DNA from: Cytophagaceae bacterium
Lineage (GTDB): Bacteria; Bacteroidota; Bacteroidia; Flavobacteriales; Flavobacteriaceae
NCBI GenBank assembly: GCA_002710685.1
Contig: PALD01000049.1
Span: forward strand, 1-64,000
Length of the DNA stretch: 64,000 bases
Reading direction: 5' to 3'
A program made the position numbers and the translations under genes. The notes beneath the pieces are model-generated. The model searched no databases. It saw only the letters and a list, made by a program, of their open reading frames with translations, and was not told the origin of the DNA. Shown piece by piece: positions 55,965-63,176 of the stretch. How positions within the stretch are numbered: the first letter of the stretch is position 1; each line of letters starts with the position of its first letter.

Positions 55965-56942
55965 ATGGACGCTACTGTTAGTACGGGTACCGAAGGAAAA
56001 ACATGGGGAGGCGGCAACCAGCCGCTCAAGGCCAGTTATGGTAAAATGATGATGTGGTTCTTCATCCTTTCTGATGCCTTGACATTCTCTGGTTTTCTGG
56101 CCGCTTACGGCTTTTCAAGATTTAAATTCATTGATAGATGGCCCATAGCAGATGAGGTCTTTACCCACTTTCCATTTTTACATGGCGTTGAGGCGCCCAT
56201 GTACTACGTGGCATTCATGACCTTTATCCTTATATTTTCATCAGTAACCATGGTGCTTGCCGTTGATGCAGGCCACAGGATGGAAAAGAACAAGGTGATA
56301 TGGTACATGTTTGCGACCATCGTGGGAGGTTTCATATTCGTGGGTTCACAAGCATGGGAGTGGAGTACGTTTATCAAGGGAGAGTTTGGTGCAGTGGAGA
56401 CCAAGGCAAACAGGATCTTACAATTTGTGGATGCTGAGGGCGAACGTGTGGCGCTAGAGGATTTTGCCGCTCACATACCCACTGAGCGCGAACAATTGAC
56501 GAGGAGTGGTGGTTTCTGGTATGGCAGTGAGAGCTCGTTGCCAGATGTTACCATAGAACAGGTTACCGAAGGTTTTAAAGAACACGCAGACCTCAGGATA
56601 AGGATTCAGGATGTGGATGAGGCAGGAGAAAAAATAGTGCTCTCCAGAGAAGAATCACTACAAAGGTTGACCAAGGACGGCAGGGGCATCGTAAGGGGGG
56701 CAAACCTTACCCATAATGAATATGGACATCCCTTGTTTGCAGATTTCTTTTTCTTTATAACAGGTTTTCACGGTTTTCACGTGTTCTCTGGTGTAATGAT
56801 CAACATTATAATCTTCATTAACGTGATCCTGGGCACATATGAGCGCAGGGGCAGTTATGAAATGGTAGAAAAAGTAGGGCTGTACTGGCACTTTGTAGAC
56901 CTGGTATGGGTATTTGTATTCACGTTTTTCTATCTGGTATAA
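55965..56942 (+). CDS. coxC: Cytochrome c oxidase subunit III (long form)
   Basis: The protein has 325 residues. Helices lie at about 24-44, 72-94, 108-130 and, after a long insert, 262-283 and 303-325. The insert of about 110 residues (about 140-250; GVETKANRILQFVDAEGERVALEDFAAHIP and following) is polar and has no membrane segment. The core motifs are intact: LSDALTFSGFLAAYG at the start, FFFFITGFHGFHVFSG and WHFVDLVWVFVFTFFYLV at the end. It belongs to the oxidase whose subunits I and II are at 29342-32275. It has its own promoter and is followed by the subunit IV gene. Confidence 0.93.
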   Translation: MDATVSTGTEGKTWGGGNQPLKASYGKMMMWFFILSDALTFSGFLAAYGFSRFKFIDRWPIADEVFTHFPFLHGVEAPMYYVAFMTFILIFSSVTMVLAVDAGHRMEKNKVIWYMFATIVGGFIFVGSQAWEWSTFIKGEFGAVETKANRILQFVDAEGERVALEDFAAHIPTEREQLTRSGGFWYGSESSLPDVTIEQVTEGFKEHADLRIRIQDVDEAGEKIVLSREESLQRLTKDGRGIVRGANLTHNEYGHPLFADFFFFITGFHGFHVFSGVMINIIIFINVILGTYERRGSYEMVEKVGLYWHFVDLVWVFVFTFFYLV

Positions 56943-56958
56943 TAAAATTAAAATTCTA

Positions 56959-56973
56959 TTCGCTCAAGGCGAA
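56959..56973. repeat. Short palindrome family, degenerate copy
   Basis: TTCGCTCAAGGCGAA has 5-bp arms (TTCGC and GCGAA), and GGCGAAAGC follows from its right arm. It lies in the 50-bp gap between the long subunit III gene and the subunit IV gene. Confidence 0.5.
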
Positions 56974-56992
56974 AGCTTAACAAGTCGATAAA

Positions 56993-57352
56993 ATGGCACA
57001 CGAGGCAGAACATCACCCATCAGCAGCAAAGAGGATCTGGACGGTTTTTGCGATACTTTCAGTAATCACGATCGTCGAGGTATTCTTAGGTATCATAAGG
57101 CCAGAATTCCTGGTTCACACAAAGCTCATAAGCATGAGCTTGCTAAACTGGATATTCATCATCCTTACCATTGTAAAAGCATACTATATCACATGGGCAT
57201 TCATGCACATGGAGCATGAGACCGTAGGCCTGCGCCGCGCGGTCGTATGGACGGCGATATTTCTTATCTGTTATTTAATATTCATTCTCCTTACTGAAGG
57301 GGACTACATTTTTGAAGTCTATCACAACGGCTATCAAAACTGGAATTTCTAA
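56993..57352 (+). CDS. Cytochrome c oxidase subunit IV family protein
   Basis: The protein has 119 residues with three helices (about 15-33, 46-64, and 78-98), the usual form of the prokaryotic CtaF/CyoD-like subunit IV family, a small stabilising subunit of heme-copper oxidases. The motif YITWAFMHMEHE with its Met and His residues is family-typical. It begins with HEAEHHPSAAKR before the first helix. It is 50 bp after coxC and ends before a terminator. Confidence 0.88.
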   Translation: MAHEAEHHPSAAKRIWTVFAILSVITIVEVFLGIIRPEFLVHTKLISMSLLNWIFIILTIVKAYYITWAFMHMEHETVGLRRAVVWTAIFLICYLIFILLTEGDYIFEVYHNGYQNWNF

Positions 57353-57367
57353 CAGATATGATCATAT

Positions 57368-57400
57368 AAAAAAGACGGTGGCCTCACCGTCTTTTTTTTT
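57368..57400 (+). terminator. Intrinsic terminator after the subunit IV gene
   Basis: AAAGACGGTG (57371-57380) pairs with CACCGTCTTT (57385-57394) around a 4-base loop, and a T-run follows to 57400. Confidence 0.93.
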
Positions 57401-57465
57401 GCTTTAATGTTAGTAAATAAAGCTTTTATGCCGAAATTTGCAGCCCAATGAACCACTGGTAAACC

Positions 57466-58095
57466 GTGAAGAAACTTGTAATACTTGGCGTTCTCTTTAT
57501 ACTCCCTATTGTGGCCTATCTGTTTTTTGCCTCAGGGGTACATAATTTTGCCAAGTTGCCTGTTCTCACCGAGCAGGTCGAAGATATTGATTTTGACCCA
57601 TCAATCTCAATGAACGACAAGATCACCGTGCTGGGCTTTCTGGGGGGTGAACTGGTGGCTGATGGCGGCACCTTGTTCAACCTGAACCAGAAAATCTACA
57701 AATATTTCAGTGAGTTCAAGGACTTTCAGTTTGTATTCCTGGTTTCTAACGATATGGACAGGGAATCCCTGGATAAGGTAACTTCAGAACTTGAAGCGAT
57801 AAGCAATCTTGACCATTGGCACTTTGTTTTCGCCGAAAGGCAACAAATGGAAAGCGTGTTCAACAGTCTAAAGACCCCGTATACCCTTGACCACGACTAT
57901 ACGCCATATGTATTTCTCATAGACAAGAACATGGCACTGCGCGGTAGGGACGATGATGAAGATGTACAGTATCTATATGGTTACAATGCTGAGGATGCTG
58001 CCGAGATGTCCAACAAGATGAAGGATGACGTCAAGATCTTACTGGCCGAGTACAGGCTGGCATTAAAAAAGAACAACGCAGATAGGCAAAAGTAA
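57466..58095 (+). CDS. Thioredoxin-fold-like membrane-anchored protein lacking cysteines
   Basis: The protein has 209 residues from a GTG start. An N-terminal membrane anchor (about 3-22) is followed by a soluble domain with the alternating strand-helix pattern of SCO/thioredoxin proteins (KITVLGFLGG, FQFVFLVSND, YTPYVFLIDKNMALRGR). The CxxxC and the active histidine of SCO proteins are missing; the domain has no cysteine at all. The next gene, 1 bp after its stop, encodes a true SCO protein. I infer a chaperone- or scaffold-like role in oxidase assembly, but the evidence is mainly position. Confidence 0.72.
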   Translation: MKKLVILGVLFILPIVAYLFFASGVHNFAKLPVLTEQVEDIDFDPSISMNDKITVLGFLGGELVADGGTLFNLNQKIYKYFSEFKDFQFVFLVSNDMDRESLDKVTSELEAISNLDHWHFVFAERQQMESVFNSLKTPYTLDHDYTPYVFLIDKNMALRGRDDDEDVQYLYGYNAEDAAEMSNKMKDDVKILLAEYRLALKKNNADRQK

Positions 58096-58096
58096 T

Positions 58097-58831
58097 ATGA
58101 CGAAGAAGCAAACATATATAGGCATGGCTGTCATTGTCCTGATATTTGGTATAATCGTAATACCCAATATCATTGAGCGTGCAAAGAACGGTGATATCGT
58201 GCGAGACAAGGTTGCGACCCTGGATACTAAAGAAGGCGGCGAGGGCGAGCTTGCATACATCAATATCAATGGCGAAGACCGCAAGGTGCCCGCGTTTAAG
58301 CTGATAGACCAGAACCGGGACACGATCACTGACCAGAGTTATAAGGGCAAGGTTTTTCTTGTGGAGTTTTTCTTTACACGTTGCCCGGATATCTGCATCC
58401 CCATGAGCAAGAACCTTATTGAGATACAGGATGAGTTTATGGATAGGGACGATTTTGGTATCGCCAGTATAACCATTGACCCAGAATACGACACCCCCGG
58501 GATTTTAAAGAAATACGCAGCGGCTTATGGTGCGGTGCACCCTAACTGGCATTACCTTACCGGCAACCGGGACGTTATCTATGACCTGAGCAATATAGGG
58601 TTTAACATAAATGTCCAGGCAAACCCTAACCTTGAGGCAAGTTTTACGCACTCAGGTCTATTTGCTCTTGTTGACCAAAACGGTTTTATACGTTCCAGGT
58701 ATGACAAGTATGGTAATCCCCTGGTCTATTATCGTGGTTCTATACCACGTGGTGATACTGCCGAAGGGCATGAGACGCCACAAATTGACATCTTGATCCA
58801 TGATATCAAGAAACTTTTAAAAGAAGAATAA
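58097..58831 (+). CDS. SCO1/SenC family copper chaperone
   Basis: SCO proteins deliver copper to the CuA centre of oxidase subunit II. The protein has 244 residues, with an N-terminal anchor (about 6-26) and a periplasmic thioredoxin-like domain. The copper-binding CPDIC motif is at 96-100 (FFFTRCPDICIPMS) and the third ligand, histidine, is near 185 (SFTHSGLFALVD). All three ligands are intact, which contrasts with the cysteine-less neighbour upstream. The DUF420 gene follows 10 bp later. Confidence 0.94.
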   Translation: MTKKQTYIGMAVIVLIFGIIVIPNIIERAKNGDIVRDKVATLDTKEGGEGELAYININGEDRKVPAFKLIDQNRDTITDQSYKGKVFLVEFFFTRCPDICIPMSKNLIEIQDEFMDRDDFGIASITIDPEYDTPGILKKYAAAYGAVHPNWHYLTGNRDVIYDLSNIGFNINVQANPNLEASFTHSGLFALVDQNGFIRSRYDKYGNPLVYYRGSIPRGDTAEGHETPQIDILIHDIKKLLKEE

Positions 58832-58841
58832 GCATTGAGCA

Positions 58842-59414
58842 ATGAGTGAAGCAGGTATAGGAGATAAAAAATACAACCGCTGGATAATCATCCTGTCCAT
58901 TGCGGTTCCCGTGGCAGTCGCTTTTTTGTTCTCAGTGCGGATTCCCGGTGTGGAGCGCATGGGGTTCTTGCCACCCATCTATGCATCAATCAATGCATTG
59001 ACTGCTTTTGTGCTCATCATTGCCGTTATCATGGTATCACGTGGCAATGTCAAGGCCCATGAACGGCTCATGAAGACGGCTATCGTGCTTTCGGTATTGT
59101 TTTTATTGATGTACGTGCTGTACCACGCCACGTCAGATAGCACAAAATTTGGTGACATGAACATGGATGGGGTCCTGTCTGCCTCTGAAAAGGCCGAAAC
59201 GGGTTACATTGCCTATCTCTATTATTTTATACTCATCTCGCACATATTACTGTCCATAGGCGTGATACCCTTTGTGTTGATCACGTATGTCAGGGCGATT
59301 ACGGGACGTTTTAAATTGCATAGAAAAATTGCCAAGATCACCTTTCCCATCTGGTTATATGTTGCGGTAACGGGAGTGATTGTGTATCTTATGATATCCC
59401 CATATTACCCATAA
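58842..59414 (+). CDS. DUF420 family membrane protein
   Basis: The protein has 190 residues with about five membrane helices (about 13-33, 46-65, 80-100, 124-146 and 166-186). It belongs to the DUF420 (CtaM-like) family, whose members accompany oxidase assembly genes and have been linked to cytochrome aa3 formation in Bacillus. Histidine residues in the helices (VKAHERLMKTA, ISHILLSIGVIP, LHRKIAKIT) are conserved in the family and may bind heme or metal. A polar insert (about 95-117, DSTKFGDMNMDGVLSASEKAE) links the middle helices. Confidence 0.9.
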   Translation: MSEAGIGDKKYNRWIIILSIAVPVAVAFLFSVRIPGVERMGFLPPIYASINALTAFVLIIAVIMVSRGNVKAHERLMKTAIVLSVLFLLMYVLYHATSDSTKFGDMNMDGVLSASEKAETGYIAYLYYFILISHILLSIGVIPFVLITYVRAITGRFKLHRKIAKITFPIWLYVAVTGVIVYLMISPYYP

Positions 59415-59424
59415 AAACTAGACG

Positions 59425-59646
59425 ATGCGTAGGCAGATTTTAATAACGGTGCTCTTTTTTCTTGTTGGCCTTTCGGCGAAAGCCCAGTGCGCCATGTGCC
59501 GTGCAGCCCTGCAAAGTGATACGGATAACAGTATGGCCCAGGGCGTCAACAATGGCATTCTCTATCTCATGATCATCCCGTATATCCTGGTGGGCATCGT
59601 CATCTTCTATATTTATAAAACCCAGCGCAAGGCAGACAGCCAATAA
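59425..59646 (+). CDS. Small CxxC membrane protein, 73 residues
   Basis: The start gives a signal-like N-terminus (MRRQILITVLFFLVGLSAKAQ), then CAMCRAALQSD, with a CxxC pair directly after the predicted cleavage site, and one membrane helix (about 47-66). The cysteine pair would face the periplasm. Last in the oxidase assembly block, 10 bp after the DUF420 gene, it may take part in redox or metal handling, but I know no characterised homologue. It is small enough to be missed by automatic annotation. Confidence 0.75.
   Translation: MRRQILITVLFFLVGLSAKAQCAMCRAALQSDTDNSMAQGVNNGILYLMIIPYILVGIVIFYIYKTQRKADSQ
59470..59484. repeat. Short palindrome family, in-gene copy with GAAA loop
   Basis: CTTTCGGCGAAAGCC contains GGCGAAAGCC (59475-59484), a GGC/GCC stem with a GAAA loop, and overlapping CTTTCG/CGAAAG arms. 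It encodes the LSAKAQ end of the signal peptide of the CxxC protein. Confidence 0.55.
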
Positions 59647-59722
59647 TTTAATACTTTAGTATCCGGTTGTGGTAGGAAGACAATGATTATTAGCTTGCTG
59701 CCACCTTTGTTTTCAAGGGGGA

Positions 59723-59750
59723 TTGTAAAAATTCTTTTAAAATATTTTTG
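59723..59750 (+). promoter_or_regulatory. Promoter of the TolC operon
   Basis: TTG at 59723-59725 and TATTTTTG at 59743-59750 are 17 bases apart, a good match to the Bacteroidota consensus. The tolC-like start follows 54 bases later. Nothing else is evident in the 158-bp gap. Confidence 0.65.
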
Positions 59751-59804
59751 CTAAGCTTGTAACAAACCCTACATGCTGCATACAAATCAACCAGAAATAA
59801 GGTT

Positions 59805-61238
59805 ATGAAAAAAATCGTTGTCTGTACTCTTTTAGGATTTATAGGTTTTTCGGCTTTCGCCCAAAAAAAATACAATCTACAAGAGGCCTTGTCCCTAGCC
59901 ATGGAGCATAACATCTCCATACGGCAGTCCATGCTGGATGCCGAAGCAGCAGAACTTGATAAACTGGATGCCACCGGAAATTTTATACCAAGTGTCAACC
60001 TGCAAGGCAGCAATACCTGGAATACGGGCCTTACCCAAAACGTGACCACGGGCGTCCTGCAGACACAGACAGTAAGGAACTTCTCGGCAAATGCCACGGC
60101 ATCACTCACCCTTTTTGATGGCCTGCGCAATTTTAAACAGGCCCAGCGGGCAAAGCTAAGTACGCTTGCCGCACAGTATAGCCTTGAGAAGATGAAAGAT
60201 GATATTGCCCTGATGGTGGCAAACAATTACCTCACCATACTTCAAAACAAAGCAAACCTTGAGATTCTCAATACCCAGCACTTGGTAACTGAACAGCAAA
60301 TCGACCAGACCAAGGAACTCGTGGACGGTGGCGAGCTGCCCAGGGCAGACCTGCTCGAGGCACAAGCACAATATGCCAGCGAGGAGCAGCAGATTGTTGC
60401 CGCGGAGAATGCAGTGCAGATATCATTGATAGGGCTTGCGCAGATGCTCTCAATAAAAGATTATAAGAACTTTGATATTGTGGATGATGATTATCAATTG
60501 GCAGGTGAAGAGATGCTTTTAAAAAATCCACAGGAGATAGTTGATGCGGCAAAACAAGAAAGATACGAGATTCAAATAGCAGAGAAGAATATGGAAATTG
60601 CCCAAAAGGACCTTGAACTGTCTCGCGGGGCCTATTATCCCACGCTTTCTGCCTTTATAAACTACAACACCCGCGAGTCAGGGCAAGGCCAGTATATTTC
60701 AGGGGGTATTGACCCTGACCAGCCCACACAGCAAATAGGTGTCGTGGAGACCACCGGGGATGCCGTTGTCGCACCTAACACCATTGTGGCCCTCAGCAAT
60801 CCCAGGCCATTTTTTGAACAATTGTACCTCAATGATGGTATCACGTATGGCTTTCAATTAAACATCCCGCTGCTCAATGGTTTTGCAGCAAGAAACCAGG
60901 TAAAGCGGAGCAAGGTAAATGCCCTGCGGGCAGAGTATAATCTTGAGCAGGCACAGCTGGATCTGGAGTCTAACGTGTACCAGGCATATCTAGATGCACA
61001 GGGCGCCTTAAAGTCATATCAGGCCGCACAAGCTGCAATAGAGTCTACTAAACTGGCTTCAGAATATGCGCAGATACGTTATGAAGAAGGTCTCTCAAAT
61101 GCTTTTGAATACAATCAGGTCAAGCAGCGCTATGACAATGCACTTCTTGATCTTAATAGGACTAAATACGATTATATCTTTAAGCTTAAGGTACTCGAAC
61201 TGTACTTTGGCATCCCCATCACAGAATTAAAATTTTAG
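59805..61238 (+). CDS. TolC-family outer-membrane efflux protein
   Basis: The protein has 477 residues, a signal peptide (about 1-20, FSAFAQ) and two related halves of long coiled-coil helices with beta strands, as in TolC. Recognisable parts are YNLQEALSLAMEHNISIRQ at the start and LESNVYQAYLDAQGALKSYQAAQAAIEST in the second half. TolC proteins form the outer-membrane channel of type I and tripartite efflux systems. The membrane fusion protein gene follows 2 bp later. No inner-membrane pump is next to them, so the partner lies elsewhere. Its substrate is unknown. Confidence 0.92.
   Translation: MKKIVVCTLLGFIGFSAFAQKKYNLQEALSLAMEHNISIRQSMLDAEAAELDKLDATGNFIPSVNLQGSNTWNTGLTQNVTTGVLQTQTVRNFSANATASLTLFDGLRNFKQAQRAKLSTLAAQYSLEKMKDDIALMVANNYLTILQNKANLEILNTQHLVTEQQIDQTKELVDGGELPRADLLEAQAQYASEEQQIVAAENAVQISLIGLAQMLSIKDYKNFDIVDDDYQLAGEEMLLKNPQEIVDAAKQERYEIQIAEKNMEIAQKDLELSRGAYYPTLSAFINYNTRESGQGQYISGGIDPDQPTQQIGVVETTGDAVVAPNTIVALSNPRPFFEQLYLNDGITYGFQLNIPLLNGFAARNQVKRSKVNALRAEYNLEQAQLDLESNVYQAYLDAQGALKSYQAAQAAIESTKLASEYAQIRYEEGLSNAFEYNQVKQRYDNALLDLNRTKYDYIFKLKVLELYFGIPITELKF
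59847..59866. repeat. Short palindrome family, in-gene copy in the tolC-like gene
   Basis: TTTT, then C, GGC, TTTC loop, GCC, C and AAAA form an inverted repeat with one C-C mismatch; the minus strand reads GGCGAAAGCC at its core. It encodes the FSAFAQ signal-peptide end. Confidence 0.5.
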
Positions 61239-61240
61239 CA

Positions 61241-62506
61241 ATGAACAAAAAGACTCTTATTATAATCCTTTCTATTGCCATTGTACTTGTCCTGCTATTG
61301 ATAGTGGGCAAGAAAGCGGGTTGGTTTGGTAGCGGAGGTGATTTCAAGCAGGTACAAGTGCAGGAAATCAAAGAAATGAACATCGTGCAGACCGTTGCCG
61401 CCACAGGTAAGATTCAACCAGAGGTGGAGGTCAAGATATCTTCAGAGGTCTCTGGTGAGATTATAGAACTTCCCGTCCAGGAAGGGCAGACCGTTGAAAA
61501 GGGTGACCTGCTTGCGCGCATCAACCCTGACCTTGTGCAAAGTGCGCTTTCACAGGCACAGGCATCATTGCAAAATATGAGGGCGGGCCTTTCTCAAGCT
61601 AAAGCAAGCCTGAAAAGAGCTGAACTCAACTACAATAGAAACAAACCTCTTTTTGAAAAAGGGGTAATCTCAAAATCTGCCTGGGATCAAATCGTGAGCG
61701 ATTATGAAATAGGCGAGGCCAGTGTGCAATCAGCATATTATAATGTACAGAGCGCTTCCGCGAATGTTAAGCAGAGCCGTGACAACCTGGAGAGGACAAC
61801 GATTTATGCACCCATGTCAGGCACTATCTCAAGTCTTGATGTAGAACTGGGAGAAAGGGTAGTGGGTACCGCACAGATGACCGGTACAGAGATGATGCGC
61901 GTTGCTGACCTGGTGAACATGGAGGTTGAAGTGGATGTCAATGAGAATGATATCGTCAAGATAAACGTAAGTGATTCTGCAAAGATCGAGGTTGATGCAT
62001 ACCTTAAAAGAGAATTTAAAGGTGTGGTCACAGAAATAGCCAACTCTGCCGAAGAAAGCCTTACCGCAGATCAAGTGACAAACTTTAAAGTAAAAGTGAG
62101 GATCCTTGAAGAGTCTTACAAGGACCTTCTTGAAGGCAAAGCAGAAAGTTACTCACCATTCAGGCCCGGGATGACCGCTACCGTTGACGTGATCACGAGC
62201 CGTAAATCCAGTGTGATAGGCGTGCCCATAAGTGCCATAGTAATTAAGAGCGATACCACCGGTACTGCAAGGCCAGGGGCCGCCATGGGTAATGAACAGT
62301 ATGAATGCGTGTTTGTAAAAGATGGAGACGAAGCTAGGCTTAGGGTGGTCAAAACGGGCATACAAGACGAATCAAACATAGAAATCACCAGTGGATTAAA
62401 GCCCGGTGAGACCGTTATTGTAGGACCTTACAATACCGTGACAAAAAGCTTGAAGGCAGGTGATAAGGTAGAGGTTTCAACAGGTACCGATTTTTCAGAT
62501 AACTAA
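61241..62506 (+). CDS. Membrane fusion (periplasmic adaptor) protein of an efflux system
   Basis: The protein has 421 residues. An N-terminal membrane anchor (about 4-24) is followed by the HlyD/MacA layout: a lipoyl half (about 55-85, VQEGQTVEKGDLLARINPD), an alpha hairpin with coiled coil (about 90-185), the second lipoyl half (RTTIYAPMSGTISSLDVELGERV), a beta barrel and a membrane-proximal domain ending near 415. It belongs to the RND/MacA-like adaptor family and would bridge the TolC protein to an inner-membrane pump. It is coupled to the TolC gene by a 2-bp gap and to tsaB by another 2-bp gap. Confidence 0.92.
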   Translation: MNKKTLIIILSIAIVLVLLLIVGKKAGWFGSGGDFKQVQVQEIKEMNIVQTVAATGKIQPEVEVKISSEVSGEIIELPVQEGQTVEKGDLLARINPDLVQSALSQAQASLQNMRAGLSQAKASLKRAELNYNRNKPLFEKGVISKSAWDQIVSDYEIGEASVQSAYYNVQSASANVKQSRDNLERTTIYAPMSGTISSLDVELGERVVGTAQMTGTEMMRVADLVNMEVEVDVNENDIVKINVSDSAKIEVDAYLKREFKGVVTEIANSAEESLTADQVTNFKVKVRILEESYKDLLEGKAESYSPFRPGMTATVDVITSRKSSVIGVPISAIVIKSDTTGTARPGAAMGNEQYECVFVKDGDEARLRVVKTGIQDESNIEITSGLKPGETVIVGPYNTVTKSLKAGDKVEVSTGTDFSDN

Positions 62507-62508
62507 CC

Positions 62509-63174
62509 ATGGGATTGATCCTATCGCTTGAAACTGCCACTACCAATTGCTCTGTGGCCCTCAGTAGAGATGGTGACATCCTCAAGGTTATAGAAGACAT
62601 GGGCAAGAACTACAGCCATGCCGAAAGGTTGCACATCTATGTCACAAGATTGTTAGAAGAAACAGGATGCAGTCATGCTGACCTGGATGCCGTGGCCATA
62701 AGCAGGGGCCCCGGTTCTTATACTGGTCTTAGGATAGGGGTAAGCACGGCAAAAGGTTTTTGCTTTGCGCAAAATATACCCTTGATAGCCATCGACACCC
62801 TTACTTCACTGGCCATGCAGGCACAAGGTCACAATCCTGACTTTATCGTGCCCATGCTAGATGCCAGGAGAATGGAGGTCTACAGCGCGGTCTATGACGG
62901 TAATGTTGACCAAGTGAGGGAAATACGGGCTGAAATCTTGAATGAAGGTTCTTTTGCTGAATATCTTGAACAGGGCAATGTAGTCTTTATAGGCAATGGG
63001 GCAGCAAAATTCAGAGAAATCTGTGACCATAAGAATGCTGTTTTTATGGTAGAAGCACTCCCCTCAGCGCGTGAGATGGTTGCTTTTGCAGAAGCAAAAT
63101 ACAAAAAAAGCGACATCGAGGATGTCGCCTATTTTGAACCTTTTTATCTTAAAGATTTTATCGCAGGGCGATAA
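62509..63174 (+). CDS. tsaB: tRNA threonylcarbamoyladenosine biosynthesis protein TsaB
   Basis: TsaB, with TsaD and TsaE, makes the t6A modification at position 37 of ANN-decoding tRNAs. The protein has 221 residues in the ASKHA fold: LILSLETATTNCSVAL at the start, then the family pattern AISRGPGSYTGLRIGVSTAKGFCFA (about 64-88) and MLDARRMEVYSAVYD (about 118-132). The metal- and nucleotide-binding residues of TsaD are absent, as expected of TsaB. It sits 2 bp after the adaptor gene and is likely read through from the efflux operon. Confidence 0.95.
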   Translation: MGLILSLETATTNCSVALSRDGDILKVIEDMGKNYSHAERLHIYVTRLLEETGCSHADLDAVAISRGPGSYTGLRIGVSTAKGFCFAQNIPLIAIDTLTSLAMQAQGHNPDFIVPMLDARRMEVYSAVYDGNVDQVREIRAEILNEGSFAEYLEQGNVVFIGNGAAKFREICDHKNAVFMVEALPSAREMVAFAEAKYKKSDIEDVAYFEPFYLKDFIAGR

Positions 63175-63175
63175 A
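63157..63175. terminator. Hairpin at the tsaB/mscS convergent 3' ends
   Basis: TTTATCGC (63157-63164) pairs perfectly with GCGATAAA (63168-63175) around a 3-base loop. It covers the tsaB stop and lies 1 base from the end of the minus-strand gene. Flanking T/A runs are short, so terminator function is only likely. Confidence 0.5.
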
Positions 63176-63176
63176 T

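Noticed and set aside
57401..57465. GCTTT/AAAGC inverted repeat after the subunit IV terminator
   Set aside because: The arms are only 5-6 bases around a long loop and do not fit the palindrome family.
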